The notes: a model not told the origin generated them from the letters alone. 58,447 nt of DNA from Dehalococcoidales bacterium (GCA_028714335.1 JAQTMM010000005.1:1-58447); one strand, 5' to 3'. Shown: positions 1 through 8,355, counted from the stretch's first letter. A program made the numbers and translations.

Positions 1-1676
1 ACCGCTCGCCGCTGGGGGGCAGGAACTTTGAAAGCTATTCGGAAGACCCGTACCTTTCACAAAAGATGACGGTGGCGATAATCAAGGGCATCCAGAGTAA
101 AAAGGCGGGGGCATGCGTCAAGCACTTTGCCCTCAATAACTCCGAGTTCGAGCGCTTTACCATCAGCTCGGAGGTAGACGAAAGGGTCAGGCGGGAAATC
201 TACTTCCCGTCCTTTGAAAAAGCTGTCAAAGAAGCCGGGACCTGGACGGTGATGTGCTCCTATAACAAGATTGACGGCACCCACGCCTCGGAGAACCACT
301 GGCTGTTGACCGAGGTTCTCAAGGAGGAATGGGGGTTCGACGGACTGGTGATGTCCGACTGGTATGCCACCCACAGCACGGCGCCCGTCGCCAACGCCGG
401 GCTGGACCTGGAGATGCCGGGTCCGGCGCGCTTTTTTAACGAGGAGCTGACTAAAGCGGTTAAAAACGGCGAGGTAGATGAAAAGGTTATTGACGACAAG
501 GTGCGGCGGCTCTTGGACGTAATGATTAAAGCCGGAGCGCTGGATAAACCTATTACCGACGCCGCCAAAGATAAAAAATTCCCCGCCCACGGCAAACTCG
601 CCCGCGAAGTTGCCGAGGAAGCGATTGTCCTGTTGAAGAATGATAATGACATCCTGCCGTTGGACAAGAATAAAGTGAAGTCTATAGCGGTCATCGGGCC
701 TAACGCGGCAATGGCGGTAGTACAGGGAGGCGGCAGCGCCCAGGTAACGCCTTATTATGCCGTCGCTCCGCTGGACGCATTAAAGAATCTCTGCGGCGAC
801 AAAGTACAAATAACCTACGAGCCGGGCATCGGCGAAACGCCTTCCCCAGAATTACTAGAAAAAGCGGCCAAAGCCGCCGCCGGGGCGGACGTTGTTTTAG
901 TCTTTGTGGGCACCAATGAGAAGATAGAAACCGAAGGCAAGGACCGGGAGAACATGAACCTGCCGGTGGGTCAGGACGAGCTTATAGCTAAAGTAGCCAA
1001 AGCCAATCCGAAGACGATAGTAATAATGAACAACGGGTCGCCGGTGACGATGCCCTGGATTAATGACATCCCCGCTTTAGTGGAAGCGTTTTTCCCGGGG
1101 CAGGAGGGGGGCAACGCTATCGTTAACGTGCTTTTCGGTTTAGTCAACCCCTCCGGCAAGCTGCCTGACACCTTCCCCAGGCGCTATGAGGACAACCCCG
1201 CCTATAAATACTACCCCGGCGAGAACGGCAAGGTCGTCTACAGCGAGGGGCTTTTCGTGGGCTACCGCTACTACGACGCCAAAAACGTCGAGCCTTTATT
1301 CCCCTTCGGGTTTGGGCTTTCTTACACGACCTTTGAATACAGTAGCCTTAAGGTCAGCCCTCCACAGAAGGGCGGCGTGAAAGTAAGCGTGGAAGTAAAG
1401 AACACAGGCAAGGCGGCGGGTAAAGAGGTGGTGCAGGTTTATGTGGCGGACGTTAAAGCCAGCGTGCCGCGTCCGCCTAAAGAGCTAAAAGCCTTTACGA
1501 AGGTGGCGTTAAAGCCCGGCGAGAAGAAAAAGGTTGAGTTCGTGTTAAGTGAACAGGCGTTCGCTTTTTACGACGTAGCTATAAAGGACTGGGTTGCCGA
1601 GCCCGGCGACTTTGAGATACTGGTGGGCAGTTCATCGCGGGATATCAGGGTAAAGGGGAAGGTTACTTTAGTTTAG
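1..1676 (+). CDS. Glycoside hydrolase family 3 beta-glucosidase-like protein (5' truncated by window edge)
   Basis: The reading frame is open from base 3, and the residues before the first Met (SPLGGRNFESYSEDPYL) are a typical GH3 N-domain segment, so the true start lies outside the window. Counting from the Met at 66, the KHF-x-x-N motif is at residues 19-25 and the nucleophile Asp sits in MSDW at about residue 98. A TEGKDR motif in the GH3 C-terminal domain supplies the likely acid/base Glu. The last ~105 residues form the fibronectin III-like domain usual in bacterial GH3 enzymes. Such enzymes release terminal beta-linked sugars; the substrate cannot be told from sequence. The 3' end overlaps the convergent YkgJ-type gene by 14 bp. 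Confidence 0.93.
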   Translation, partial: RSPLGGRNFESYSEDPYLSQKMTVAIIKGIQSKKAGACVKHFALNNSEFERFTISSEVDERVRREIYFPSFEKAVKEAGTWTVMCSYNKIDGTHASENHWLLTEVLKEEWGFDGLVMSDWYATHSTAPVANAGLDLEMPGPARFFNEELTKAVKNGEVDEKVIDDKVRRLLDVMIKAGALDKPITDAAKDKKFPAHGKLAREVAEEAIVLLKNDNDILPLDKNKVKSIAVIGPNAAMAVVQGGGSAQVTPYYAVAPLDALKNLCGDKVQITYEPGIGETPSPELLEKAAKAAAGADVVLVFVGTNEKIETEGKDRENMNLPVGQDELIAKVAKANPKTIVIMNNGSPVTMPWINDIPALVEAFFPGQEGGNAIVNVLFGLVNPSGKLPDTFPRRYEDNPAYKYYPGENGKVVYSEGLFVGYRYYDAKNVEPLFPFGFGLSYTTFEYSSLKVSPPQKGGVKVSVEVKNTGKAAGKEVVQVYVADVKASVPRPPKELKAFTKVALKPGEKKKVEFVLSEQAFAFYDVAIKDWVAEPGDFEILVGSSSRDIRVKGKVTLV

Positions 1677-1998
1677 CCATCCCCTTTTTACACTCCGTCT
1701 TATTCGGCCCGGCCTGCCACCTGGAACAGCAGGCGGGTTTGACCTCGTGTATCTTGCAGGTGGCTAAACCCCCGTCCCACCCCAGAAAAGCGCAAGCGCC
1801 GTCTATATGGCGTATCAGGCGGTACTGGATGAACCACCAGTGTGGGTCATCGTAAAGCGCTTTCCAGTTATCCATGGTGATGCCCAGGTAGTTGATTATT
1901 CGCCGGGTGTCTTCTTCGGTGACGAAGGCCTGGTGCATCGTGCAGCAGGTACCGCAACGGCGGCACTCCATGGCTTTTTGGGTCGGCTTGTCAGGCAT
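1663..1998 (-). CDS. YkgJ-family cysteine cluster protein
   Basis: This 111-residue protein has an N-terminal C-x2-C-x2-CC cluster (residues 12-19) and later Cys residues in ATCKIHEVKPACC and near the C-terminus. That is the pattern of the YkgJ / UPF0153 zinc- or iron-binding family, whose biochemical role is unknown. It begins one base after the galT stop codon and is almost certainly co-transcribed with it. A second possible start is Met10, just before the Cys cluster. Its end overlaps the convergent GH3 gene. Confidence 0.8.
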   Translation of the reverse strand: MPDKPTQKAMECRRCGTCCTMHQAFVTEEDTRRIINYLGITMDNWKALYDDPHWWFIQYRLIRHIDGACAFLGWDGGLATCKIHEVKPACCSRWQAGPNKTECKKGMAKLK

Positions 1999-1999
1999 G

Positions 2000-3052
2000 T
2001 TAGAACCGCTTCCGCAATTCCTCGGCGACGGTTTCCGGGGGGAGGATACAGATATTCTCGTCCTGCATTATCTGGTAGTAAAACTGGTCGCTGGTCTCAA
2101 TGGGGGAATAGAGGAGCAAGCCGCGCGGCGTAATACGCGCGTGCGCCCAGAACCGGTCTTTATCAAAGCCGGAGTAGGTACTCATGTTAAAGCTGATGAG
2201 GTTCAACCCGTCTATATAATCGAAGACCTTGAGCAGCCCCCTGGCAAAATCCTCAAGGTCCAGTTTAGTCAGTTCGGCGACGGAGGCTTTGCCCGGGAAA
2301 ACCGCCACTACGTCCGATAATCTCCCTTTAGGCACAAAGCTGGTCAACCACTCGGTATGCCCCACCCGCCCTATATAGCGCTGGCCGTTTTCCTTCTCCT
2401 CTTTCAACAGGTCGCTCCAGTAGTTCGATTCGTGCTGCTGGTAGTATTTCTCGGAAGCCTGTAATAGCTGCTCCTGATAGTCGGTGGGGATATAGCCGGC
2501 GTTGCTTTGCAGGTGCGGGTGGACGAGGCTACCGCCGGAGGGCGGCATGTGATTCCAGGCGATGAAGTGATAAATCGCCCGCACATCAAAATCCTGCACG
2601 CTTTTAATGTAAGCCTGCGCCGCCAGTAAAGCATTGAGCACTGTCTCAACATCAAAGTCCTTAAGCGCGATGAAGTGCTGGTCGGAGATTGCCACCACGA
2701 CGCCGTAAACATCGTAGGGCCCGATGTTGGGAAAGGCGATGGCTTTGCCACGCCGGATTACGCCCTCCGGCACAAGGTCGGCGGGAAAGCGGGGAGTGAT
2801 TTTATCAATCAACGGTTTACAAAAGGGACAAGTCAGTTTTTTGGATTTCTTTTCCAGCGCAGAAAGGTTGGGGCGGGTAATTTTGTCCGGCGAATACTGT
2901 ACGATGCGGCAGGTACGCCCGGTCAGCGGATCGGTGCGGAACTCCAGCGGAATAACCGCCTCATTAAAGACGCCGGAGCCGTTGCGGGTCATTATCCGCG
3001 AAGACAGCACCTCACGCCGGAACTCGATAGAACTGTTCTTGTTAGTTTTCAT
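2000..3052 (-). CDS. galT: Galactose-1-phosphate uridylyltransferase-family protein
   Basis: The 350-residue protein has the HIT-superfamily GalT layout. A Cys pair CPFC is at residues 75-78, the segment AWNHMPPSGGSLVHPHLQ precedes the active site, and the HPHLQ motif at 178-182 contains the nucleophilic histidine (H180, in family terms) that is uridylylated. GalT moves UMP between glucose-1-P and galactose-1-P in the Leloir pathway; related enzymes use other sugar phosphates, so the exact substrate is not certain. No galK or galE is adjacent. It leads a two-gene unit with the YkgJ-type gene, and an isochorismatase-family gene lies 38 bp upstream on the same strand. Confidence 0.85.
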   Translation of the reverse strand: MKTNKNSSIEFRREVLSSRIMTRNGSGVFNEAVIPLEFRTDPLTGRTCRIVQYSPDKITRPNLSALEKKSKKLTCPFCKPLIDKITPRFPADLVPEGVIRRGKAIAFPNIGPYDVYGVVVAISDQHFIALKDFDVETVLNALLAAQAYIKSVQDFDVRAIYHFIAWNHMPPSGGSLVHPHLQSNAGYIPTDYQEQLLQASEKYYQQHESNYWSDLLKEEKENGQRYIGRVGHTEWLTSFVPKGRLSDVVAVFPGKASVAELTKLDLEDFARGLLKVFDYIDGLNLISFNMSTYSGFDKDRFWAHARITPRGLLLYSPIETSDQFYYQIMQDENICILPPETVAEELRKRF

Positions 3053-3090
3053 TCATTTCCAAACTAAAAGATTGGGGTTCAATCTTTCCC

Positions 3091-3645
3091 TTATTTGATG
3101 ATGCTGCTTATTTGCTTGAACTTATCACCCTGCGCTGCTTTTAGCAACTCGAAAAGCGCCATCTCGGTAGTGGTCGGGAGGATGCCCGCCAGCCCGAGTT
3201 TTGTAAGCGTCGTCTTCATATTTTCCGGGTCGCGGGAAGCCACGCAGTCGGCTACGACCTGAACGTCGTAACCCTCACGCGCCAGAGCCATCGCCGTTTG
3301 ATAGACGCAGATGTGCGCCTCTATCCCGGCGACGAGTACCTGTTTACGCTTTAGTGATTTTAGCGCCTGGTTGAACGATGCCTCGTCGGTACAGCTAAAA
3401 CAAACCTTCTCCACCGGCTTGGCATCTGGGAGGAGCTGCTTTATCTCGGGGAGGGTGGGGCCTAAGCCCTTGGGGTACTGCTCGGTGATGATTTGCGGTA
3501 TCTCCAATACCTTAGCGCCCTGGACGAGCTTTAAAACGTTTTTCAGGAGTTTTTCCTTATCGAACATCGCGGGGAAGAGCCGTTCCTGAAAGTCGATTAG
3601 GATAACAACGGTATTGGCGGCATCAAGGGCTTTAGGCACGTTCAT
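3091..3645 (-). CDS. Isochorismatase-family cysteine hydrolase
   Basis: The 184-residue single-domain protein carries the catalytic triad of the isochorismatase-like fold: Asp18 in LIDFQ, Lys80 in PVEKVCF and Cys113 in EAHICVYQT. The 'GIEAHICVYQTA' context matches the hydrolase subgroup seen in YcaC/nicotinamidase-like proteins, which cleave C-N or related bonds. The substrate is unknown. It lies upstream of galT on the same strand and may share its transcript. Confidence 0.85.
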   Translation of the reverse strand: MNVPKALDAANTVVILIDFQERLFPAMFDKEKLLKNVLKLVQGAKVLEIPQIITEQYPKGLGPTLPEIKQLLPDAKPVEKVCFSCTDEASFNQALKSLKRKQVLVAGIEAHICVYQTAMALAREGYDVQVVADCVASRDPENMKTTLTKLGLAGILPTTTEMALFELLKAAQGDKFKQISSIIK

Positions 3646-3755
3646 AGTCTAATTACCTCTTTATTACGGTATTAAAAAATAACCTTTCAAGTATAAATTC
3701 TCACCCGCCGTCTGTCAAAACAGATATATCTATGGGGGGCTTGAGATTTAAGCTA

Positions 3756-3784
3756 TTGATTCTTAAGATTTTTGGTTATATTAT
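3756..3784 (+). promoter_or_regulatory. Candidate sigma-70-type promoter for the 3828 membrane gene
   Basis: TTGATT (3756-3761) and TATTAT (3779-3784) are spaced by 17 bp in an AT-rich stretch. They lie 44 bp before the start codon of the 5-TM protein, which has an AGGAGG site. This is pattern-based only. Confidence 0.5.
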
Positions 3785-3827
3785 AATTATACTTCAAAGA
3801 CGCAACTATGTCAGGAGGTAGCGGGAA

Positions 3828-4364
3828 ATGCATATGCAACAGTGGATATTGCTGGCTATCATGGCGGCAGGTGGTGTGGCGGTCATCGGCAGTTATATTC
3901 AGGGCTTCAAGGCACACTCCGGCGGGTCAGAGGTGCTGTGGGGAGGCGTTAAAGGAAGACTGCGCATCCTTAACTACGTCACGATGCTTTTAGCGGTCAT
4001 CGGCTTTTTCGCCTTCAGCTACTGGCTGTTCTTCCAGATAAATCCGGATAACGCGCAAATCGGCGGCAGGATAGGCTACTGGATATATTACGTGATTTTC
4101 CTGCTGATACTGATACCCTCGGCTTTGTGGATGCCGCTGACCTTTGCTTATATGAAAAAGCCCAGCTTCGCCCGATGGATAGGCGTACGCCTAGCGCTGG
4201 CGCTGGTGGGCATCGGTTCGCTGGCATTGCTCTGGGCGATAATCTGCGCCACCCCGCGTGATGCCAACGTAGCCTACTGGTTCGCGGTGGGCGGCGCCGC
4301 GGCATTCAGCCTGCAGACGGCGGTGATGGATATGCTAATATGGCCGGCTTTATTTAAGGTCTAG
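3828..4364 (+). CDS. Five-helix integral membrane protein of unknown function
   Basis: I do not recognise this 178-residue protein. It shows five hydrophobic segments, at about residues 6-25, 49-70, 84-110, 118-140 and 149-172, with short polar loops. The start is supported by an AGGAGG site 9 bp upstream; a second Met is at codon 3. No catalytic motif is visible. Its stop codon overlaps the end of the convergent degV-like gene by 4 bp. The second membrane gene nearby (heliorhodopsin, 5236-6000) is on the other strand, so no operon link can be claimed. Confidence 0.7.
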   Translation: MHMQQWILLAIMAAGGVAVIGSYIQGFKAHSGGSEVLWGGVKGRLRILNYVTMLLAVIGFFAFSYWLFFQINPDNAQIGGRIGYWIYYVIFLLILIPSALWMPLTFAYMKKPSFARWIGVRLALALVGIGSLALLWAIICATPRDANVAYWFAVGGAAAFSLQTAVMDMLIWPALFKV

Positions 4365-5203
4365 CCGCCCACTCTTAAAGCCACCAGTAATACGCCCGGC
4401 CCGCCGTGCACGCCGAGTCCGGCGCCCAGCTCCAGTATGCTTATCTTTTCCGCCGGGAAGAATTCACCCAGCCTCCGGCGGAACTTATCCGCCTGTTCGG
4501 CGATGGCGCTGTGAACAACGACCATATCAACGATGTTCTTTTTGCTCTTAACAAATTCGTAGAGTTTTTCCGCACCGCGGGCAAAACTGCGCACCAACCC
4601 CGCCCGGGAAATTTCGCCATCGCGGAAGGTTAATAGCGGCTTAACGTTCATGAAGTTAGCCGCCGCGGCAATCACTCTGGGCAGCCGCCCGCCCAGCGCC
4701 AAATACTTCATCGTATCGAAGTAGCCGAACATGTGGACGTGTGAGATGCTCTCACGGATATCTTCTGCGAGCTGGGTGATGCTTTTGGCCGACTTTGCCA
4801 ACCTGGCGGCGTACATTGCCACAAGCGCCAGCCCACCGGAATTGAAACGTGAATCAATCACCTCGATGGCGCACTTATCGCTGACGGCTTTTTTGGCTAT
4901 TGACGCCGCATTACAGGTGCCGCTTATCTTCGACGATATATGAATAGAAACGATGCCGTCGCACTTGCCGCAGTATTCCTTGTAAACAGCCGTAAAGTCG
5001 TCCGGGGTAGGCTGGGAGGTGGCGGGATACCAGTGTGTCGCCGACGTCAGCATCGCATAAAGCGCCTCGCTCTGGATGTCCACGCCGTCGCGGAAAAGCT
5101 GGTCGCCAAAGCGGACGTATATCGGCACCACGCGGATGCCCAGTTCTTTAGCGGTCTCCAGCGGTATGTCAGAAGTGCTGTCGGTAATAATCTGGAAAGC
5201 CAT
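4361..5203 (-). CDS. DegV family fatty-acid-binding protein
   Basis: The 280-residue protein begins with ITDSTSDIP and has the HISSKISGT motif near residue 90, both hallmarks of the DegV/EDD fold that binds a fatty acid. In Firmicutes, FakB proteins of this family present fatty acids to the kinase FakA; no fakA (DAK2) gene is in the window. The length matches the family. It follows the heliorhodopsin gene on the same strand with a 32-bp gap, so the two may be co-transcribed. Confidence 0.88.
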   Translation of the reverse strand: MAFQIITDSTSDIPLETAKELGIRVVPIYVRFGDQLFRDGVDIQSEALYAMLTSATHWYPATSQPTPDDFTAVYKEYCGKCDGIVSIHISSKISGTCNAASIAKKAVSDKCAIEVIDSRFNSGGLALVAMYAARLAKSAKSITQLAEDIRESISHVHMFGYFDTMKYLALGGRLPRVIAAAANFMNVKPLLTFRDGEISRAGLVRSFARGAEKLYEFVKSKKNIVDMVVVHSAIAEQADKFRRRLGEFFPAEKISILELGAGLGVHGGPGVLLVALRVGG

Positions 5204-5235
5204 AATCCTTCCCCCCCGATTAAGCGTTGCTTCCT

Positions 5236-6000
5236 TTATAAAACCAGAATATTGGCAAAGACCAGCCAGGCCAGTAGTGATTTAGCCGTCAGGCTTAAGA
5301 GGATATAGACCTTCTCGCCGTAGAGGTAGTCCTTCCACGCCCCGATTTTCTTGTACTGCAGAATCATGTTGACGGCAAAGCAGTTGAAGAAGATGAAAAG
5401 GCAAATGAAGATAGCGTAAACGAATCCCGGCGGAGTGGCGCTGATGCCGGGGGCGATAAGGTAAACCAGTATAGCTATCCAGGGGATGATGCCGGCAAAG
5501 CTCCCGAACCAGAAGGGCATCCAGCCGGGTTTGCCCGGTTTTTCGTATTTTTCCTGCAGAGCGCCGAATAAAATCATACAGGCGTTGATGCCGAAGATAG
5601 TCACTAGAGCGCCAATATCGCTGATGCCGGTTATCTGGGCGATGAGCACAATCATTATAGAAGCGCTGAAGAAGTACTCAATCCACCGCCCGGGGTTGCG
5701 GTTCTGGAGCAGGTTGCGCTTATACCACGGGAAGACCCAGGGGGAAGCGATTAGCAGTAATGCCAGCGCTGATATCGCCATGAAGGCAAAGACCCCCCAA
5801 CCCGTCTGGATGCTCCAGATGTGGTGCAGGCTGGCGGCGCTGCCGGGCGGCCCCTCCATAAAGGTGGCGGTTACAGGGAGTGAAAAGTTGTTGGTCAGAA
5901 TCGCCATCAATACCGCCTGCACGGCCAAAACAATGCCGACGGCGATATTCCAGATACGAAGATTGCGTAGTTTTCCTTCGATTGCCTGGTTGACAGTCAT
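5236..6000 (-). CDS. Heliorhodopsin (retinal-binding seven-helix protein)
   Basis: The 254-residue protein has seven hydrophobic segments. Helix 7 contains LTAKSLLAW, placing a lysine at residue 240 where heliorhodopsins carry the retinal Schiff base (Lys241 in the founding member). Helix 3 contains RWIEYFFSASIM, with Glu108 at the position of the known counterion Glu107. Further family-like stretches are IFGINACMILFG, PFWFGSFAGIIPW and PGFVYAIFICLFIFFNCFAVN. Heliorhodopsins are light-responsive proteins with inverted topology and largely unknown roles, reported mainly from monoderm microbes. A strong AAGGAGGTG site precedes the ATG. No carotenoid-cleaving or carotenoid-synthesis gene is visible here. 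Identification is from remembered motifs, not alignment. Confidence 0.88.
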   Translation of the reverse strand: MTVNQAIEGKLRNLRIWNIAVGIVLAVQAVLMAILTNNFSLPVTATFMEGPPGSAASLHHIWSIQTGWGVFAFMAISALALLLIASPWVFPWYKRNLLQNRNPGRWIEYFFSASIMIVLIAQITGISDIGALVTIFGINACMILFGALQEKYEKPGKPGWMPFWFGSFAGIIPWIAILVYLIAPGISATPPGFVYAIFICLFIFFNCFAVNMILQYKKIGAWKDYLYGEKVYILLSLTAKSLLAWLVFANILVL

Positions 6001-6141
6001 GTAACACCTCCTTTTTAATTATCTTAGTTTTGCAACATTCTGGATAAAAGTCAATACCTCTAGTGATGGCTGGTTTACGGGCCAGAAATCATAAGGAAAA
6101 GAACGCAAAAAACGTTTGTAAAATAAAGACAAAAACACCTA

Positions 6142-6171
6142 TTGCCAAACGGAATTTGTTCGTTATATAAT
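6142..6171 (+). promoter_or_regulatory. Candidate promoter for the zinc-ribbon gene at 6284
   Basis: TTGCCA (6142-6147) and a consensus TATAAT (6166-6171) are 18 bp apart. A start near 6178 would give a leader of about 106 nt that contains the hairpin described next. Confidence 0.6.
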
Positions 6172-6177
6172 GTGCAT

Positions 6178-6283
6178 CAGTGGTTTTCTGTCTAGGGTAT
6201 CACATGCATTTAGGTTTACCTAAGCTCGACATGGTTACGGATGACCTAGCTCTAACCAACTAAATTAAGAAAGGAGGTCATCC
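6178..6283 (+). promoter_or_regulatory. Structured 5' leader with hairpin overlapping the ribosome-binding site
   Basis: CGGATGACCT (6239-6248) pairs perfectly with AGGTCATCCG just before and into the GTG start. The 3' arm takes in the end of the AAGGAGG Shine-Dalgarno site. The loop carries CTCTAAC. The paralogous gene at 37106-37390 has the same arms (GGATGACC / GGTCATCC), the same CTCTAAC and nearly the same spacing, which suggests a shared cis-acting translational control element rather than chance. Upstream, TTAGGT/ACCTAA could form a second small hairpin. Confidence 0.6.
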
Positions 6284-6583
6284 GTGGCGTTCGAGGATAA
6301 AACACTTACTTGTGCTGATTGTGGGGCTACTTTCACATTCTCGGCTTCCGAGCAGGAGTTCTTCCAGTCCAAGGGTTATACCAACGAACCGAAGAGATGC
6401 CCTGCCTGCCGGCAGAACAGGAAGTCCGAACGTATGGGCGGTGGCGGTGGAAGACCCCGCCAGATGTTCTCAGCCGTTTGCGCCGAATGCGGCAAAGAAA
6501 CCGAAGTACCCTTCGAGCCCCGTGAAGGCAGACCGGTATATTGCAGCGAATGTTTCAACAAGATGCGGAACAACCGCAACTAA
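6284..6583 (+). CDS. Small double zinc-ribbon protein (zf-trcl-like)
   Basis: The 99-residue protein starts at GTG, fixed by the AAGGAGG site 8 bp upstream. It has two paired-Cys ribbons: CADC with CPAC (about residues 10-42) and CAEC with CSEC (about 66-91), joined by a Gly-rich linker. The EFFQSKGYTNEPKRC segment is typical of the small bacterial zinc-ribbon family often linked to cold-shock-type proteins; the function is unknown. The paralog at 37106-37390 is about as long and clearly similar throughout. It is followed by a strong intrinsic terminator and is therefore probably monocistronic. Confidence 0.85.
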   Translation: MAFEDKTLTCADCGATFTFSASEQEFFQSKGYTNEPKRCPACRQNRKSERMGGGGGRPRQMFSAVCAECGKETEVPFEPREGRPVYCSECFNKMRNNRN

Positions 6584-6607
6584 AACATTCGTTTAGCTAA
6601 AGATAAT

Positions 6608-6648
6608 AACAGGCCGACAAGACTTATCTCTCGCCGGCCTGTTTTTTT
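6608..6648 (+). terminator. Rho-independent terminator after zinc-ribbon gene
   Basis: AACAGGCCG pairs with CGGCCTGTT and is followed by a run of seven T residues. It sits 25 bp after the stop codon of the 6284 gene. Confidence 0.85.
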
Positions 6649-6669
6649 ATGCCTGACAATAGTGATTCG

Positions 6670-7542
6670 TTATTGTTTGGTTATTTCCACCCTGGTACCG
6701 GTGGACAGATTATAAGTTGAGGCAAAGGATGCCATATTCCGCGATAGCTGGAAGAAATCAAGGCTGTTGATAAATGCCACCGCTTCGCCCTCGGCGACGC
6801 TGCTGTAGGTAACGCCGAATTTCACCGAGATGGTTTGGCCGTTAATCGTTACTTTTAGCGTATCGCCCACCGCCAGACCTGCCTGGGCGCAGTCGGCGCC
6901 GGAGATGTTGGTCAGGCAGCTGCCGAAGTGGTCGATAAAAACCACCGAGCCCTGAATCACGTTATTGGCAACTGTGACTTTCTGAATATCCAGCATCACC
7001 GGATTACTAACTTCCGGCCCGACGTCTGCCAGCGAGCGGCCAGAGGCAATCAACGCGGCCACCCTCCCCAGAATATAATGGGAAGACAGCATATTTTCCG
7101 GGCGGTCGTACAGGCCGGTGTTGGTAATCGAGTAGAGCTTTTTAATGCCGAAATCATTAATAACGTTGGTGAGAAGGCCGTTATTCGCCGCGACGAATAT
7201 CTGGTCTTTTTCGGTCAGCAGTACCAAGTACTGGACGTCTTCACTGGCCGGAGACCCAACCCCCGCCACAAAAATCACGTTGGCGGGGAATTCCTTGGCG
7301 GTTAAATCCAGGATATATGCCCCGGTAGCGACATCCATGCCGGTAATGCCGTGGGTGGCGTCAATCATCTCAACATCAGGGTAGGTGTTGTAGATAATGC
7401 CCTTTAAACGCGGCACGCGGTAGTCGTCATAGCCGTAGTCCGTCAACAGGATAACGGGCATGCCGTCTTGGGAAGGCGGGGCGCAGCCGACAAAGGATAA
7501 CAGCAGCACAACGATAAGAGCGATAAATAGGAATTTCTTCAT
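6670..7542 (-). CDS. Lipoprotein related to SAM hydroxide adenosyltransferase / chlorinase (DUF62), degenerate active site
   Basis: The 290-residue protein starts with a lipoprotein signal (hydrophobic stretch, then FVGC at residue 20). The rest follows the DUF62 layout: LLTDYGYDD near the start, DATHGI, an NNGLLTNV motif, and a C-terminal barrel with VVFIDHFGSCLTNI. Cytoplasmic members hydrolyse S-adenosylmethionine with an Asp-Arg-His set. Here the VDPGVG-x-x-R region reads FVAGVGSPASE, so the Asp and Arg seem absent, although a His is kept in SSHYILGRVAA. A surface-exposed and altered copy argues for another substrate or a binding role. It is 24 bp downstream of the acetolactate decarboxylase gene and likely co-transcribed with it. 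Confidence 0.75.
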   Translation of the reverse strand: MKKFLFIALIVVLLLSFVGCAPPSQDGMPVILLTDYGYDDYRVPRLKGIIYNTYPDVEMIDATHGITGMDVATGAYILDLTAKEFPANVIFVAGVGSPASEDVQYLVLLTEKDQIFVAANNGLLTNVINDFGIKKLYSITNTGLYDRPENMLSSHYILGRVAALIASGRSLADVGPEVSNPVMLDIQKVTVANNVIQGSVVFIDHFGSCLTNISGADCAQAGLAVGDTLKVTINGQTISVKFGVTYSSVAEGEAVAFINSLDFFQLSRNMASFASTYNLSTGTRVEITKQ

Positions 7543-7566
7543 AACAGCCTCCTTAAAGACTTTATA

Positions 7567-8355
7567 TTACTTTTCAGCCTGTTCCAGCTGGCCGGAGAGG
7601 TCGGGCGTAAGGTCCAGGTCATAAAAGTCGCTGTCCATACCGGGCAGTATCATCGTGAACACTGGTGTATAGTCAATAGAGATATCGCCGCTGATGATGG
7701 TGAAATCGAGTATATGGCCGCCGGCATTTTCAGCCGTGTTGATAAAGTGGAGGTGATACCCCACCACATTTACACCATCCACATAGGTGGGGCAGAAGAA
7801 ACCGACGATTGTCCCCGTTACCTCGGTGAACTCAAAGACGGGCTGGTTTTTGGTGACTTCCACCAGGGGCGGGTAAGGCTTTTGCTGGCCCGGCACGCTG
7901 CGGGTTTTCATGTAGCTGAAGGTGCCGGTTATTTTAATGGCGCAAAAGATATTCTCGGTGGGTAGGGAGTCGTTAATGAGTGTCTGGATTTGCGCGTAGG
8001 TCAGGTTTTCACCGGATAACGCTATCTGTTTATCAGAATCAAAATATGTAACCGAGGCGAATGGCGTCATTACGCTGGAATCTACAAGATATGCCACGCC
8101 GTCGGCTTTAACCTGATATACCTTGCCGTCCAGCACCACCATTTCACCGTCGAGGCCCTCAAATGTGCCGATGCCGAAGTCGCCGTACTCCACCAGTTCG
8201 CCGCAAGAAATCACGCCGTCATAAACACCGTTAAGAATGGCGTCTATCGTGGAAACCTGCGTTAACGTTTCCCTGTCCTGCGCTGAGCCGCAGGCGGTAA
8301 CACCCGAAACGACTAAAAGGAGAATCAAGAACAGCGCTAAGATTTTATGTTTCAT
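7567..8355 (-). CDS. budA: Alpha-acetolactate decarboxylase with lipoprotein signal
   Basis: The 262-residue protein has a signal peptide ending in VTAC (lipobox Cys at residue 22), then the acetolactate decarboxylase fold. The zinc site GYHLHF-x8-GGH and the TRSVPGQQKPYPPL segment with the conserved Arg are both present. The enzyme converts acetolactate to acetoin. Some family members are exported, but cytoplasmic versions serve 2,3-butanediol fermentation; no acetolactate synthase or acetoin reductase gene lies nearby. It is the first gene of a two-lipoprotein unit with the DUF62 relative. Confidence 0.87.
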   Translation of the reverse strand: MKHKILALFLILLLVVSGVTACGSAQDRETLTQVSTIDAILNGVYDGVISCGELVEYGDFGIGTFEGLDGEMVVLDGKVYQVKADGVAYLVDSSVMTPFASVTYFDSDKQIALSGENLTYAQIQTLINDSLPTENIFCAIKITGTFSYMKTRSVPGQQKPYPPLVEVTKNQPVFEFTEVTGTIVGFFCPTYVDGVNVVGYHLHFINTAENAGGHILDFTIISGDISIDYTPVFTMILPGMDSDFYDLDLTPDLSGQLEQAEK

